In this document: piece by piece, positions 53,423 through 63,518 of the stretch
How the letters are laid out: the number at the start of each line of letters is the position of its first letter
Position numbering within the stretch: position 1 is the stretch's first letter
Assembly: GCA_977006965.1 (NCBI GenBank)
Contig: OZ345361.1
Location: 2,790,001 to 2,854,000 of the forward strand
Length of the DNA stretch: 64,000 nt
Source of the DNA: Phymatolithon calcareum
Taxonomy: Eukaryota > Rhodophyta > Florideophyceae > Hapalidiales
Direction of reading: 5' to 3'
Program-made: the position numbers and the translations under genes
The notes under the pieces: model-generated
Told to the model about the DNA's origin: nothing
The model's input: only the letters and a program-made list of their open reading frames with translations
The model's database searches: none

Positions 53423-54032
53423 TTTGGGGTTAGCCCATATTGATAGGGTAGTATTGCGCGTATACTTTGGGCTTGCAGTATGATAGTGTTAGTGATCGTA
53501 CCTTATTTTTCGGCATTACAGTGCCGCCCGAGGGGAATACATCCTGGACGGGGCGGCGCTCTTAGGTAAAGGAAGAACCAAGTTGGACCATAGTCATCTT
53601 GCCTTGGACTTTCCCCACATTGGGATATCCTTTGCAGATTCATCGACCAATAATTCACGCGAAAGTTTCGGTACCCCCCCCCCTCCCCCCAAAAGACATA
53701 GAACACTTGCCAGCGCGTAACTCTGCGCGGACGGGAAGTTGGTGCGCGGAAAACCGTGGAATCGGGCCAAAAGTCTGCGCCTACGCTTCCTTAAGCGTGC
53801 GCCTCCCCGGATCGGGCTCGTATACTTCACCCCTCCTCGCTCCTCACCTCGAGGCACCCCTCTCATCTCGTCGCTCCCATCTCGGGGTCTCGGCCAAGTG
53901 ATCCCCGACCAGTGGGGCTGACTGCCCCAACACTGGGAAGCTTGCATCCTAGGCACTTCCGCACCAGAGCGGGCCCCCGACTCCTTACCACTATTCTCTG
54001 CTCTGCCACGCTACCATCCCTGTGTTTGGGGT

Positions 54033-54837
54033 TTGTTCTATACCCCTTCCTCGGGCCCTGCTCTTCGTTGCGCTACACACATCGAGGACTCAGAATCTTC
54101 CAGCAGTAGTTATGATTCCAGTTCTTCTGTAGAGCGCCTTATCGAGCGCAGGCAGATACGCCGTCGAGAGAAGACCCGCCAGAGAAAAAGGCATGCGGAG
54201 AGAGAAGCGCGCAATTGGGACCGTGCCGAAGCTTCCTCTCGGCAATATGGCCGTCGTCCGCTCCTAGGCCCGAAAGTGAGGGGTTTACGGGAAATCGAGC
54301 CCAGCGACCCTCGCTTCCGAGACATACTGTCGTATCGGAAGTACCGCCTTCTACGAACAGACCCGTTTATGGGTAGAGAGGTCACGCGTCATATCGGAGT
54401 CAATACCCGTCGGTTAGACCACACGATGAAAAAGTACGTGTTTGACGGAAAGAATCCGATAAGCTGCCTGCGGTTCTTGTCTGTGTTCAAACGGCAACTA
54501 GACATGAACAATATTGCGGAAGGTGCAGCCCTATTGATTTGGCCGAGCTTTCTTGACGGTAACGCGCGGGATTGATTCGACGCCCATCGTGAAGACGGAG
54601 AAACCCGACTTGGTGGGTTTAGCACGTGGCCGGAAGCGGAGCAATGGTTCCTCCGAACATATGCGAAGGACGAATACCTCGACGATGCGATGGAAAAAAT
54701 GGATCGCCTCTCTCAAAACGAAGGTGAAGACGAGCAGTCCTTCACTGACCGCATCTCCGCGCATGCCAGGCTTGTCGCAGGAGTGTACTCCCAACAGGAA
54801 CTCATTACCCGATTCTTGCGTGTTCGGACGTAAGATA
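54033..54837 (+). pseudogene. Gag capsid-like region with frameshift
   Basis: A plus-strand frame from 54033 (Ser-rich, then Arg/Lys-rich, then FDGKNPISCLRFLSVFKRQL) runs to about 54570. The retrotransposon-gag pattern then continues in another frame (WPEAEQWFLRTYAKDEYLDD, then QSFTDRISAHARLVAGVYSQ) to a stop at about 54835. The pattern fits the gypsy capsid domain. The frame change near 54570 looks like a disabling indel. Confidence 0.6.
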
Positions 54838-54841
54838 TCGC

Positions 54842-55627
54842 ATGCAGTCATCTCGGAAGGACTATACTAGTCCAAACGCATTCGATGATTTCGTTAAACA
54901 GGCCGTTGACATAGGGCACACACACAGAGCCATCTCAAAAGATAATGTCGGAAAGGTTGGACGTGTGAATGCCGTGGAAACCGAGGATGACCCCAGAGAG
55001 GAGGGAAGGGCGTACACGGCCCGTATACGCGACGACCGCGTCCTAGAAATGGGGGACCACTGCCCCCCGTCTCGGACTCCGTCGATGTCCGCGGCGACAG
55101 AGCTGTCACACGTCCCCGCAGTTTCAGAATCAAGCGTGACAGCTCCCTCAGATGATACGGGCTATTATCCCGCACCGCTGCCGGTTCCGCTTCCGGTGAA
55201 CATCGTCGTTCCAAGACAGCCGGTCATCAACATGACGGATTCGCGTCTATCACGGAGCTCGAGCTCGAATCGGATCGGGGATGCAAAACGGGGACCTGGA
55301 TTGTTGACAGAACGTCCTGGAGATATTTGCTTCGAGTACTTCCAGCTAGGACACCGAAAACCAAATTGCCCACACCTTAGCCGGACTGCGCTGGATGACA
55401 AATACGCAACTTGGACACGCGCAAATTATGACCGACTAAGTCCGGAACAGAAATCGTGTCTGCAGACATTAGGGCGATCACCAACAGTTTCGCTTCACGC
55501 GCCATATGAAGCAGCTGTCAAATTAAGGCCAACTGAGAAGGAGGCTCAGTCCCCTCAAGACTTATCCGACAGCAAGACTACCTCCGGGAAGCCCCCACGT
55601 CCTAGGACACAAAATGCAAAAAAATAG
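54842..55627 (+). pseudogene. Gag C-terminus with degenerate CCHC knuckle
   Basis: A 261-codon frame with a Pro/Ser-rich linker and a nucleocapsid knuckle CFEYFQLGHRKPNC at about 55328-55369. The canonical CX2CX4HX4C motif has tyrosine (TAC) where its second cysteine (TGC) should be. It ends in a basic Lys-rich tail. Confidence 0.6.
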
Positions 55628-55638
55628 GATGGGGGACG

Positions 55639-56088
55639 GTGCAGGAATACCCCAACACCGGGCCCCCGTTACCAATTAAGGCCATTTCCCCGGATAGGCC
55701 TTCTCGTAAACCGCCCTTCGTCTCCGAGAGACCGGTCAACGTGATAAGACCCCTAGAGGGGCGGTTCCATGTGGGCATGTCCGCCCGCGATCAGCGCCCT
55801 TTCGGGCTACCCGCAACAGTCTCACTCGCCGAATACCGGTCAGGGCTCAACCCAGTTTGCCATTTATCTCAATTCAATTATAAATTGAATGCCCGGATAG
55901 GGCCCATAATGACCACGCAGCAGCACATGGTCACGGTTTTAGACACGGGGGCAGGGCCAAACTTGATTAAGGCGAGCATGTTGGCACCGGAAGCAATTTC
56001 GTCCATGGACCGGGACCAGGAGATCGTTCGGTTGTCGAGTGCATCGAATCACCCGCTCGATACGTTCGGAATCCTGACTCAACAGTAA
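55639..56088 (+). pseudogene. Aspartic protease remnant
   Basis: A frame of about 150 codons containing VTVLDTGAGPNLIK, the D-T-G-A catalytic motif of retropepsins. It is preceded by a linker with Pro-rich sequence and ends soon after the first half of the protease fold. No RT follows on this strand; the segment ends at the second 373-bp repeat. Confidence 0.6.
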
Positions 56089-56445
56089 CAGTCGGGTCGC
56101 AAACCTGCCGTCAACCTTTCGTCGTCGTGCGCCGCCTGGGAGCCGACGCAATCCTCGGATATTAATACATCGACCACCAGGTGAAGTCGCTCCAAATCAA
56201 GCAACGCATATGCGTTCTCGACAACGATGAAAAGGTCCCCATACTCCGTCGGAGCTGCTCTGGCCTCACGACCATCCATCTGCGGAATCCCCGCGAATCG
56301 GCCACCATGACCGGGCACCCCACTCCGCAATCCGCGTTGTCAAACGAACACTCCTGGAACCAGGAAACGAAACAGTTGTACCGGTTTCCTGTCCGGTTGG
56401 GGGAACTCGGGTTATTGAACCACTGAACCAGCTGTACGAGAAAAC

Positions 56446-56818
56446 ATCGGTTCGGGGCGCCCATATTCGTGACTTGTGACTGGGTTAAGTTCGACCCTGA
56501 GGAGTGGCGGCCGCTCATTGACGGCTCGTGGCGGGTGGAACTCGACCGAGAGGGTCGTCCGGTGCACGATCCCGTGGATCGCGGGAGAATTTTAGAAGGC
56601 AACTTATCCGCCTTTCGAAACCCAGAGCAGGGCCAGTCCGAAACCATCCGTCACCCGTCGTCGGGCCACCTAATTGCCAAACCACTGTGGGAGGATGGTC
56701 GTCAGTGGAGTCAGAACATGGGATGTACTCGTATTCCGCCAGTGCGCACCCGTCGAGCAGTGCGTCCACGAATTCAAGGCAGTTTACTGGTGAGGTCGGA
56801 CTGGGTGGGACACCGACG
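56446..56818. repeat. 373-bp direct repeat, copy 2
   Basis: Near-identical to 50776-51148. Its right end truncates the integrase core on the minus strand; its left end truncates the plus-strand gag-protease segment. Confidence 0.92.
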
Positions 56819-57139
56819 GTAGCGGTCTGTGATGACCAGCAGGAATCTATGTCTCTTTGAGGATCGTACTAGCGGCCCAAGGATATCGATGGCCACGAAT
56901 TCGAGTGGTTTAGTGGGTGGGAACAGTTTCATCTTCGTTGAATGTGAACGGAGCTTGACGCGTTCCTTCGGGCACGCGTGGCAGTGCTGGGACACTGCAC
57001 GAACGTCGGCAATCATGGATGGCCAGAAAAAGGTCCTCCGAAGTGTGTAAAACATTCGCGAAATACCGGGGTGTCCAGCTAATGGCGTATGGTGCGAGAG
57101 AAAAAGTACCCTTTGCCGCAAAGAAACCGGTACTAAGGC
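56819..57139 (-). pseudogene. Integrase, truncated after the start of the core
   Basis: The minus strand carries the H2C2 zinc finger (HTPLAGHPG, then CHACPKERVK) and the first catalytic Asp region (LEFVAIDILGPLV, then FLLVITDRY). It stops at 56818, where the 373-bp repeat begins. The second Asp and the Glu of the DDE triad are missing, so it cannot be active. Confidence 0.85.
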
Positions 57140-58063
57140 CTATAATGCTCCGTCCACTGCCGCCACCCGGACGAGCACTCCCCGTTCGTCTTCTTCGTAG
57201 GTAAATTGTCCATGGTTCTCAACCATGTACTGGCGGATCGACTGGCACCACCGGTCGGCGTCCTGTTCGCGACGCAGCTCTTCTATTGTGATTGCCGTCG
57301 GGGTGTCTGTCTCTACTTCGAATACCCGTACGGAAGCAGGACGACACAGCACCGCCCGGTCCGCGGGGTCATCTTCGTCATCCCAGTCGATGTTTTCCCA
57401 CGACGCGGAGTCCACTTGCATCATCGCCGAAAGAGAACATTCTGGAGCGTCATGTGCAAGTAGGCACGGTATATCGAGGTCCGGGCTCACGGTCGTCTCA
57501 CCAAATGTTGGTAACCGAGAGACGGCATCGGCGATCGTGTTTTTCGCTCCTTTTTTGTAGTGCACTGTGAGGTCGAATTCCAAAAGGCGCAACCTCCATC
57601 GTGCGAGGCGACCACTTACGTCCTTCAAATCCATCATCCACTTCAGGGCTTGGTGGTCGGTGTACAAATCGAAGTGACGACGTTCCAGATATGGTCGGAG
57701 TATCTGCACAGCCCAGATCACTGCGAGACATTCCTTCTCGCTGACGCTATAGTTACGTTCTGCGGGGGCTAGTAAACGACTCCAAAACCCAACAGGTTGT
57801 CTTGTGCCGTCTTCGCGAGTTTGCAACAGTGCACAGCCGACTTGATACTCACAGGCATCTGTGTCGACCGAGAACGGCAAGTCAGGTCGAGGAAGCCGGA
57901 GGACCGGTGGTGATGCGAGCGCCTTCTTAAGAAGTTCGAATGCTGCGGCCTGTTCGTCATCCAAGGGGGGGAGGCGAAAATGTTGTCCCTTCACTAGCAA
58001 GGCATTCAAGGGGGCAGCCGTTCGTGCGAAGTTTGGGACAAAACGTCGGTAAACATTACACAT
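57140..58063 (-). pseudogene. RNase H and connection domain of gypsy pol
   Basis: 307 codons on the minus strand: the end of the RT (YRRFVPNFARTAAPLNALL), then the RNase H-like domain used by gypsy elements (FSVDTDACEYQVGCALLQ, ERNYSVSEKECLAVIWAV, LYTDHQALKWM) and a linker (AKNTIADAVSRLP). It is intact in frame but offset by a frameshift from the RT at about 58050. Confidence 0.88.
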
Positions 58064-58620
58064 GCCAAGGAAGATCGCAATTGCGACTGGTTGACCGGAT
58101 GTTGTACACCGGCAATGGCGGCCGTGTTCTTTACCGCCACTTCGAGACGTCCCGGATGGATGACGTGGCCGAGGTAGTTAACTGTTTCGGAGAAGAAGTT
58201 ACATTTCTGCAATTTGAGGGACAGCCCCGCCTCCTGTAGGACCTCCAGGATTTCTGCAACGTGATTGAGATGGTCGTCGAGTGTTTTGGAGAAGATAATG
58301 ACGTCGTCAAGATAATCCAAGCAAGAGTGCCACCGGTATCCGGTCAACAAAATGTCCAGCGTTCGTTGGAAGGTGGCCGGTGCATTGCAGAGGCCAAATG
58401 GTATCCGCTTCCATTGGAAACACCCGGCGTGACAAGTGAAAGAAGTCTTTTTCCTGTCACCAGGTGCCACCGGTATCTGCCAGTACCCACTGTTACAGTC
58501 GAGGGTTGTGAAAAACTTGGCATCACCCAGGCTGTCTAGGCAGTCATCCATACGGGGTAATGGGTACGAATCTTTCACTGTTAGTGCGTTCAAGCGTCGA
58601 TAGTCCACGCAAAACCGCAT
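58064..58620 (-). pseudogene. Reverse transcriptase core of gypsy pol
   Basis: The minus strand encodes the RT palm and fingers: RFCVDYRRLNALTVKDSYPL, LDCNSGYWQIPV, FGLCNAPATFQR, and the catalytic YLDDVIIFS. The stop at the start of this frame (TGA at about 58623) stands where relatives have glycine in KPDG, a single-base nonsense change. A frameshift at about 58050 separates it from RNase H. Confidence 0.9.
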
Positions 58621-58699
58621 CGATCAGTCCGGTTTCGGGACTAGTACGACAGGGCTTGCCCGCTCTGTCTTCACGGGTTCAATAACGCCCTTTTCAAGG

Positions 58700-59162
58700 A
58701 GTGTATCTACCTCCTTTTTGACAGTTTCCGGGCTTCGGGGCCCGTTCGGTAGGGAAGTGACGCGACCGGTCGTGCTCCCGGGACTAAATCGATGCGGTGC
58801 TCCGTTGCCGTTACCTCCCCCAGATGGCCTTTCCGCATAGACGCAAATCGTTCTAACATGGCCCGAACTCGGGTTCGATCCGAGTCAGCGAGATGGGTTA
58901 GGTCCACATCCGCGATCGACGGTGTTTTTGTCTCGTCTGGTGCCGCCGGTACTTCTCCGGTTGATGCGTGTTGTAATTCTGCAGACCCCTTGAACATATC
59001 GTCTCCGAAGTTAAGGGCAAGAATCTTGATTGGCGCCGGTCGTGCGTGGCCGAGTTTTTCGTTTCGACTCAACCATACCGAGGTGACTCCATAGTTTGCG
59101 ACTTTAACACTGAACGGAACATTTGGACGAATATCTGCGATTCCGTTGCTGAGCGCCGCCCG
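58700..59162 (-). pseudogene. Pre-RT region of pol, joined to gag by deletion
   Basis: The frame from 59072 contains the conserved linker before gypsy RT (EHRIDLVPGARPVASLPYRT, then GPEARKL). The frame changes near 58720, after which KKEVDTLLEKGVIEP is in the RT register. At 59163 gag sequence stops abruptly, so the gag C-terminus and protease present in the plus-strand half are deleted here. Confidence 0.75.
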
Positions 59163-59859
59163 TTTCTTCGCTCTGGCGGGACAAGGTTGCTTGAGCGGAT
59201 GTCAATTGGCGGGTCAGCGAGATGAGCCGATGCTCCACTTGTCGTTGGACTTCTGCAGTGATCATATCCTGGATTTGCAGCTCCTGTGCCTGGAAGAGAT
59301 CGCGCTGCTCGTGTGCCAGTTGCATGTACTCCTGCTTCATGCGCAACAATTCTCTGAATATGACCTCGCTAATTCCCTTCGCCCCTGGGGCTGCGGTACT
59401 ACCCTTCAGAAAGGGCGCTTCCGAAGGTGTGTGATCGAGAATGGGTGGGCCGCCTTGGCGGTTAGAGTTCGTGTGGCCTGGTATCCTTGCCGGTCCAATC
59501 TGATTGACAAATCGAACAGGTGGAGTCGCTTGTTTCTGCGGTATAGTTTCAGAAGTCCCCGGAGTTCCGTGTCTGTATGGTGGATCTGTTGTCAGTCGTC
59601 CTGGCGATACTTCTGGTTGTCCATTTTCGGTTTCTGCCGGACTAGTGAAGGACACCGTTGCATGTCGTGGAATGGATGGGGCCTCGAAAAGGTCTTGTAT
59701 TACGGGAATGTGTTCCCGAGTAATGTGCGTCGAAAGGACTTCAGGTTTTTCGTCCCGGCTTGGGGGCGGAGCGATTGGGGCCGACACAGTTTGCGTAGTG
59801 TATCGGGGAGTTTCGAAAATCCCTCGAAGGTAGGCTTCCTCGATTGCAGGCGTATCCAC
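59163..59859 (-). pseudogene. Gag N-terminal region, minus-strand half
   Basis: About 232 codons from ATG 59859 (MDTPAIEEAYLRGIFETPRY), Pro/Thr-rich followed by the same coiled-coil helix as in the plus-strand half (SEVIFRELLRMKQEYMQLAH). It is cut at the deletion junction 59163 and runs on about 20 codons in a foreign frame. Confidence 0.65.
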
Positions 59860-60254
59860 CCCGCTATCAGGTACGCAGTAGAGCTAATTAGCCGCGCGTG
59901 CGGCTGTTCCAATATGGGACCGGGAGTCGGAGGTGTCATCTGCAAGACCTTTCGCGTGCAGCCCAGCATCCGCGGTAGTAGTAGTAGCCGTCATGTGATG
60001 GTCCACAGAGAGCTGTAGTTGTTCAGCGTCGGCGACAAGGGGATCTGGCGGCTCTGGGAGATTCGCCCTGCGATCTTGCGAACGTGGCCCTCCCCTAGGC
60101 GTCAATCGTTGATCGTGGCGAAGTTGGGGGGCAGATGCAGATGCCACTCTTGATTCGCGGCCTCGCGTCATTTTCTGTTGCGTAGTCGGTAGTCGTGCGG
60201 CGGAAGACGCAGCCTTCGGGGGTAGATCTTTTCCCATTCCAAAGCTCAGATTTT

Positions 60255-60268
60255 GGGTCGGGAGACCA
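60255..60268 (-). other. Primer binding site of the composite element
   Basis: On the minus strand TGGTCTCCCGACCC begins one base after LTR3, complementary to a tRNA 3' end GGGTCGGGAGACCA. The cognate tRNA is not identifiable here. Confidence 0.8.
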
Positions 60269-60269
60269 C

Positions 60270-60613
60270 TGTAGTATAATGGCAGGGCAAACCCGGACTG
60301 AAAACGGGTGTGAAACAATCACGATGCGAAGGAAGAAGATAGAACAAAAGGGGACGAAAAGAATGGGGTGTGAAGCTACCTTGGGAGCGGTAGTTTAGGG
60401 AACCGTTATAGATGAAGGCACGAAAACCTCCGTCCTGGGGTGCTTGCCCCCTTTACTGTAGAGGGACGTCGAACGTGGCATAAGTAGCACGACGACGTCG
60501 CAGAGCAACGCAAAGAAGCTAATTAACCTATCGTGGAGGTAATTGTAATTACCGTGGGTAGCAAATTCCTGGTCGACGCTGTAAGCCCGAACGGAACGAT
60601 TCACAATACTACA
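60270..60613 (-). repeat. LTR3 (5' LTR of the composite element)
   Basis: 344 bp, same orientation as LTR1. The two differences from LTR1 are ACAC to ACGC and TCTA to TCGA. It is followed by TTAAG, the right copy of the target duplication. Confidence 0.95.
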
Positions 60614-60679
60614 TTAAGGTGCCAAGTAGCCTGGGAACCTTAAGGATACTTGGCACGTTAAGGTATTACATGCCCTACA
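60614..60679. repeat. Target duplication and remainder of the split hairpin
   Basis: TTAAG (60614-60618) repeats 49270-49274. GTGCCAAGTA (60619-60628) pairs with TACTTGGCAC (60647-60656). The continuation of the right arm to 60679 pairs with the sequence left of the element (49252-49274). The loop of 18 bp contains CCTTAAGG. Confidence 0.85.
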
Positions 60680-62186
60680 TGTTCTTGTTACGACAGGGAA
60701 TAGGATTCCTACGCTGCGCAATGATGTGGATTCCACGAAAGCACTAGTGAACTCTGCGTGAGGATATGTAAGGATTTATATAAGAGCTCCAAACGCCTCA
60801 CCTAGGAGTAACAGGACTCATTTTTCGAATCGTTTTCTAAGGTAGCGTAGTCTGGCCACTCATTAGTCATGATCTCCTTGATTCGTATTTCTCTACCAAC
60901 AAGTGCAAGTGTGAATCGTTTGCACTCATCTTCCACTGAAAGCTGCGTGATCGACAATCCAAGGACTGGCACAACCAGACGAATAAAATCATTGTGTGAA
61001 AAGGTGGGCGCTATGGACGAAACGAAGTGGATGAAAATTCGTCAAAGGTTTCTGGCACTTGTTTACAACCTCGATATTGATTAAAAATTGCGATCGTACT
61101 TAGAGTTTTCCTCGAAAGGAAGATTTAGAAATTAGGCGCGTGGTAGCATTTCGTTAGAGTGTCTGCTTGTTTTAGGATGTAATGGAATTATGGATGTTTC
61201 AGGATCTAGGAGGAGTGCAGGACAGTTCTTAGCTTGTTTCACACTTGTTGAATCTCACAATACTGTGATATATCAGATGTTGATACATAGTGATAGGCTG
61301 GAGCCACTGTAGCGTATTCATCATCACTGGACTTTGTAGAAATGATAACAAAGGAAAGGGCAATAGACTCCTTACTACTCTACAGCGTCACCGTAATTGA
61401 TAATATGGATAACGATGTCGCGAAATTTCAGTTTCGAAGTTATTATTGAGACCGGCTAGGAGTACTCGCAATGAGCAACTTAGGAGTCGCTTCAATGTTG
61501 AGCACACGACTGTGGTTACTCGAGATGAGCAACCTTGGAGCCGGTATGTTCTCGTCGATATCTAAGGTCAAGGAACTTATCCCTCGGTATCGTTGTGAAG
61601 CAAACTTCGATAGTTGTTTTCTTACTTGTTTACCGAACTTCATCGACGGATGAGTTCGACCGTTTTTATAGTGTTCTGGGACGAGCATAAGGAAATCAAA
61701 ATATCGCCTATGTTTGCGTGGTGCTCCAATTCCGTACCCTACACTTGGTATTGCTAAAATTGGACTTTGCGGGCAAGTGGTAAATTCGGTGATAAAAAGA
61801 AGTGCACGGAAGAAACCGTATGCTCACCTTGCGAATCCCTTAGATACAGTTTCGTGTAACTATAAGAAAACGCTCGTGTTGTGGAGTCAATAGCTCCCTT
61901 TTTTTGCTTCTGAATTTCACTTAGATGATTACCGGCATTCATTCTGTCTCCTCTCTCAAGAATTCTCGATTGCCACACCATCGTTTATATCGATTTTGTG
62001 ACACACTCTCTTCTTCTCGAGAGACTCGAGGAATGCTTCTTAGCACTCTGGTCTCATTATCCATTGCTCAATCGGGTGATCTAGAATTCCCGCACTCATG
62101 ACTTTCATGAGTTGCTTTGGAATCATTACCTTAGTCATGCAGGAGGCCAAGTTGCATTCACTCCTCATGAGCCCGAAGTCGGCTAT
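60680..62186. other. Probable 3' flank or decayed end of the copia element
   Basis: About 1.5 kb, AT-rich. It lies downstream of the copia RNase H on that element's strand, so may include its 3' end and LTR, but the partner LTR is outside the window. Two similar short segments around 61455-61545 share ATGAGCAAC and nearby GGAGTCG/GGAGCCG words. No supported gene. Confidence 0.4.
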
Positions 62187-62707
62187 TTAGTGACGCTCGT
62201 ATGCCTGCCTGCACGTTGCAATATCAATCATGAGTCTTCCTTCAGCGGTACTGACAATAATATCAAAAAGAGACTTATTTTCTGTGAGTATCTGGATGGG
62301 GATCGTCTGTTTGAATAGCGGTTCCAGGTCGTGCTTAAGCCTCATGGCGAAGTCAAAACAGTCAGCCAATACGTGGCAATCAGATTCGAGATCAGACATT
62401 GTAATTCTCATGCACTTGTTCGAACGAAAAGCAATCACAGAACAATTGTTCTTCTTGTCGCAAAAGATAATCACAATCCCCAGTTGTGAAGATGGGTCCT
62501 TATTGTTTGCATAAAGAACATCAGAAAAAGCTCTTATATGTAGTGAACTTATATCCAGCTGTGGATAGACGATTGACAACTGGTACTTCTTCAAATGTCG
62601 GGTTACTTTGTTCACTTGTTTTGCGTCATGCACAGGATCGAAAAGCTTCTCTGTAGCCTGTGAAGCCTGAGCAACATCACAGCACACAGCAGCAATACAA
62701 TGAGTAG

Positions 62708-63518
62708 TAGGGGTCGCCCCGGACGGATTACGGTCCAATCCGTTTCCGCCAAGTCGGCCTATAGATATCCGTAATCCGCCCATCTCACAATATGAGTTCG
62801 TAAAATCCGTCCGCGTGGATAATGCGAGACCGCACTCAGATCCGTGATCCGTAAAACATCCAGCAAAAAGCCAGCAGAACCAATCCACTAGCTATCCGTA
62901 CAAATTTAAGTCAGTTTTCAGTCCGCTCACATTCCGCCTGGATTTCATTGAGCTGATCCGCTTCCAGACCGCCTCCCAATCAGGTCAACCACCAGATTAC
63001 ACGGGAGTTTTCCCCCATGGCTTTGACGTGACTGTGGCCAGTCCGTACGCCTCGCATGCGGTTGGCATCGCTGGCAAGGCGACCGGGATACTCACCGCGT
63101 ACCAAATCCCATGCGAGTACGAAGACGTTGCCATCTGCCCCATCGAGATTTAAACCATGGTTTATAAGTTTTAGGAGTACGCAGTACCACTATGATAGAC
63201 GCGGCGGCGGCGAGAGCTGAAGAATGGATCCGTAAACAATCCGCCAATAAATGTCCATCAATAGAATCCGTTCGAAATCCGTATTATTTTTAATATCGGA
63301 GGCGGCATCCGTCAAAATTATCCTCAAATTGAATCCGTTCCCGTAAAAAAGGTTCCGGTTTTCAAAAATTCGAAAAAATAATCCGGTCAAAGACCGGTTC
63401 CCCAAAATCCGTGAAACGTCCATATTTTTAGAATCCGTGAGATTTTGGTTCAGGCTCCGCCCGATTACACTCCCGGAACGGATTGGATCACGGATCAATC
63501 CGTACGGGGCGACCCCTA
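62708..63518. mobile_element. Non-autonomous hAT-like transposon, 811 bp
   Basis: Perfect 14-bp terminal inverted repeats TAGGGGTCGCCCCG / CGGGGCGACCCCTA, flanked by the 8-bp duplication ATGAGTAG (62700-62707 and 63519-63526). An 8-bp duplication and a TIR starting TAGGG fit the hAT superfamily. Many ATCCGT/ACGGAT words in both subterminal parts look like transposase-binding repeats. No transposase is encoded. Confidence 0.9.
62848..63153 (+). pseudogene. Open coding-like segment inside the hAT-like element
   Basis: 102 codons open to a TAA at 63151, without an ATG. The last 85 are strikingly protein-like: TFRLDFIELIRFQTASQSGQ, DYTGVFPHGFDVTVASPYAS, HAVGIAGKATGILTAYQI, ending EDVAICPIEI. It is G+C-richer than the flanking subterminal repeats. 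It looks like a captured piece of a host gene; family not recognised. Confidence 0.5.

Larger units (their letters stand above)
49275..60613 (-). mobile_element. Composite Ty3/gypsy LTR retrotransposon, 11.34 kb
   Basis: Outer LTRs at 49275-49618 and 60270-60613 are direct repeats of 344 bp with 2 differences, ending in TGTAGTAT...ATACTACA and flanked by TTAAG on both sides. Coding runs on the minus strand from the right: PBS, leader, N-terminal gag, then an internal deletion into pre-RT, RT, RNase H and the zinc finger plus start of the integrase core, which stops at 56818. The middle (51149-56445) is in the opposite orientation: 3' terminal region, LTR2, leader, gag and protease read on the plus strand. 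It is bracketed by 373-bp direct repeats. RT-RNase H-integrase order identifies Ty3/gypsy. Frameshifts and stop codons make it non-autonomous, yet near-identical LTRs mean it inserted recently, so it was presumably mobilised by an intact relative. Confidence 0.9.

Noticed and set aside
51149-56445. Second, independently inserted nested retrotransposon
   Set aside because: The segment has only one LTR, no own target duplication, and is bracketed by 373-bp repeats of element sequence; better read as an internal rearrangement.
58862-58882. tRNA-like GGGTTCGATCC sequence
   Set aside because: It is part of the retroelement pol region on the opposite strand (coding for DSDRTRVRAM) and no acceptor, D or anticodon arms can be placed around it.
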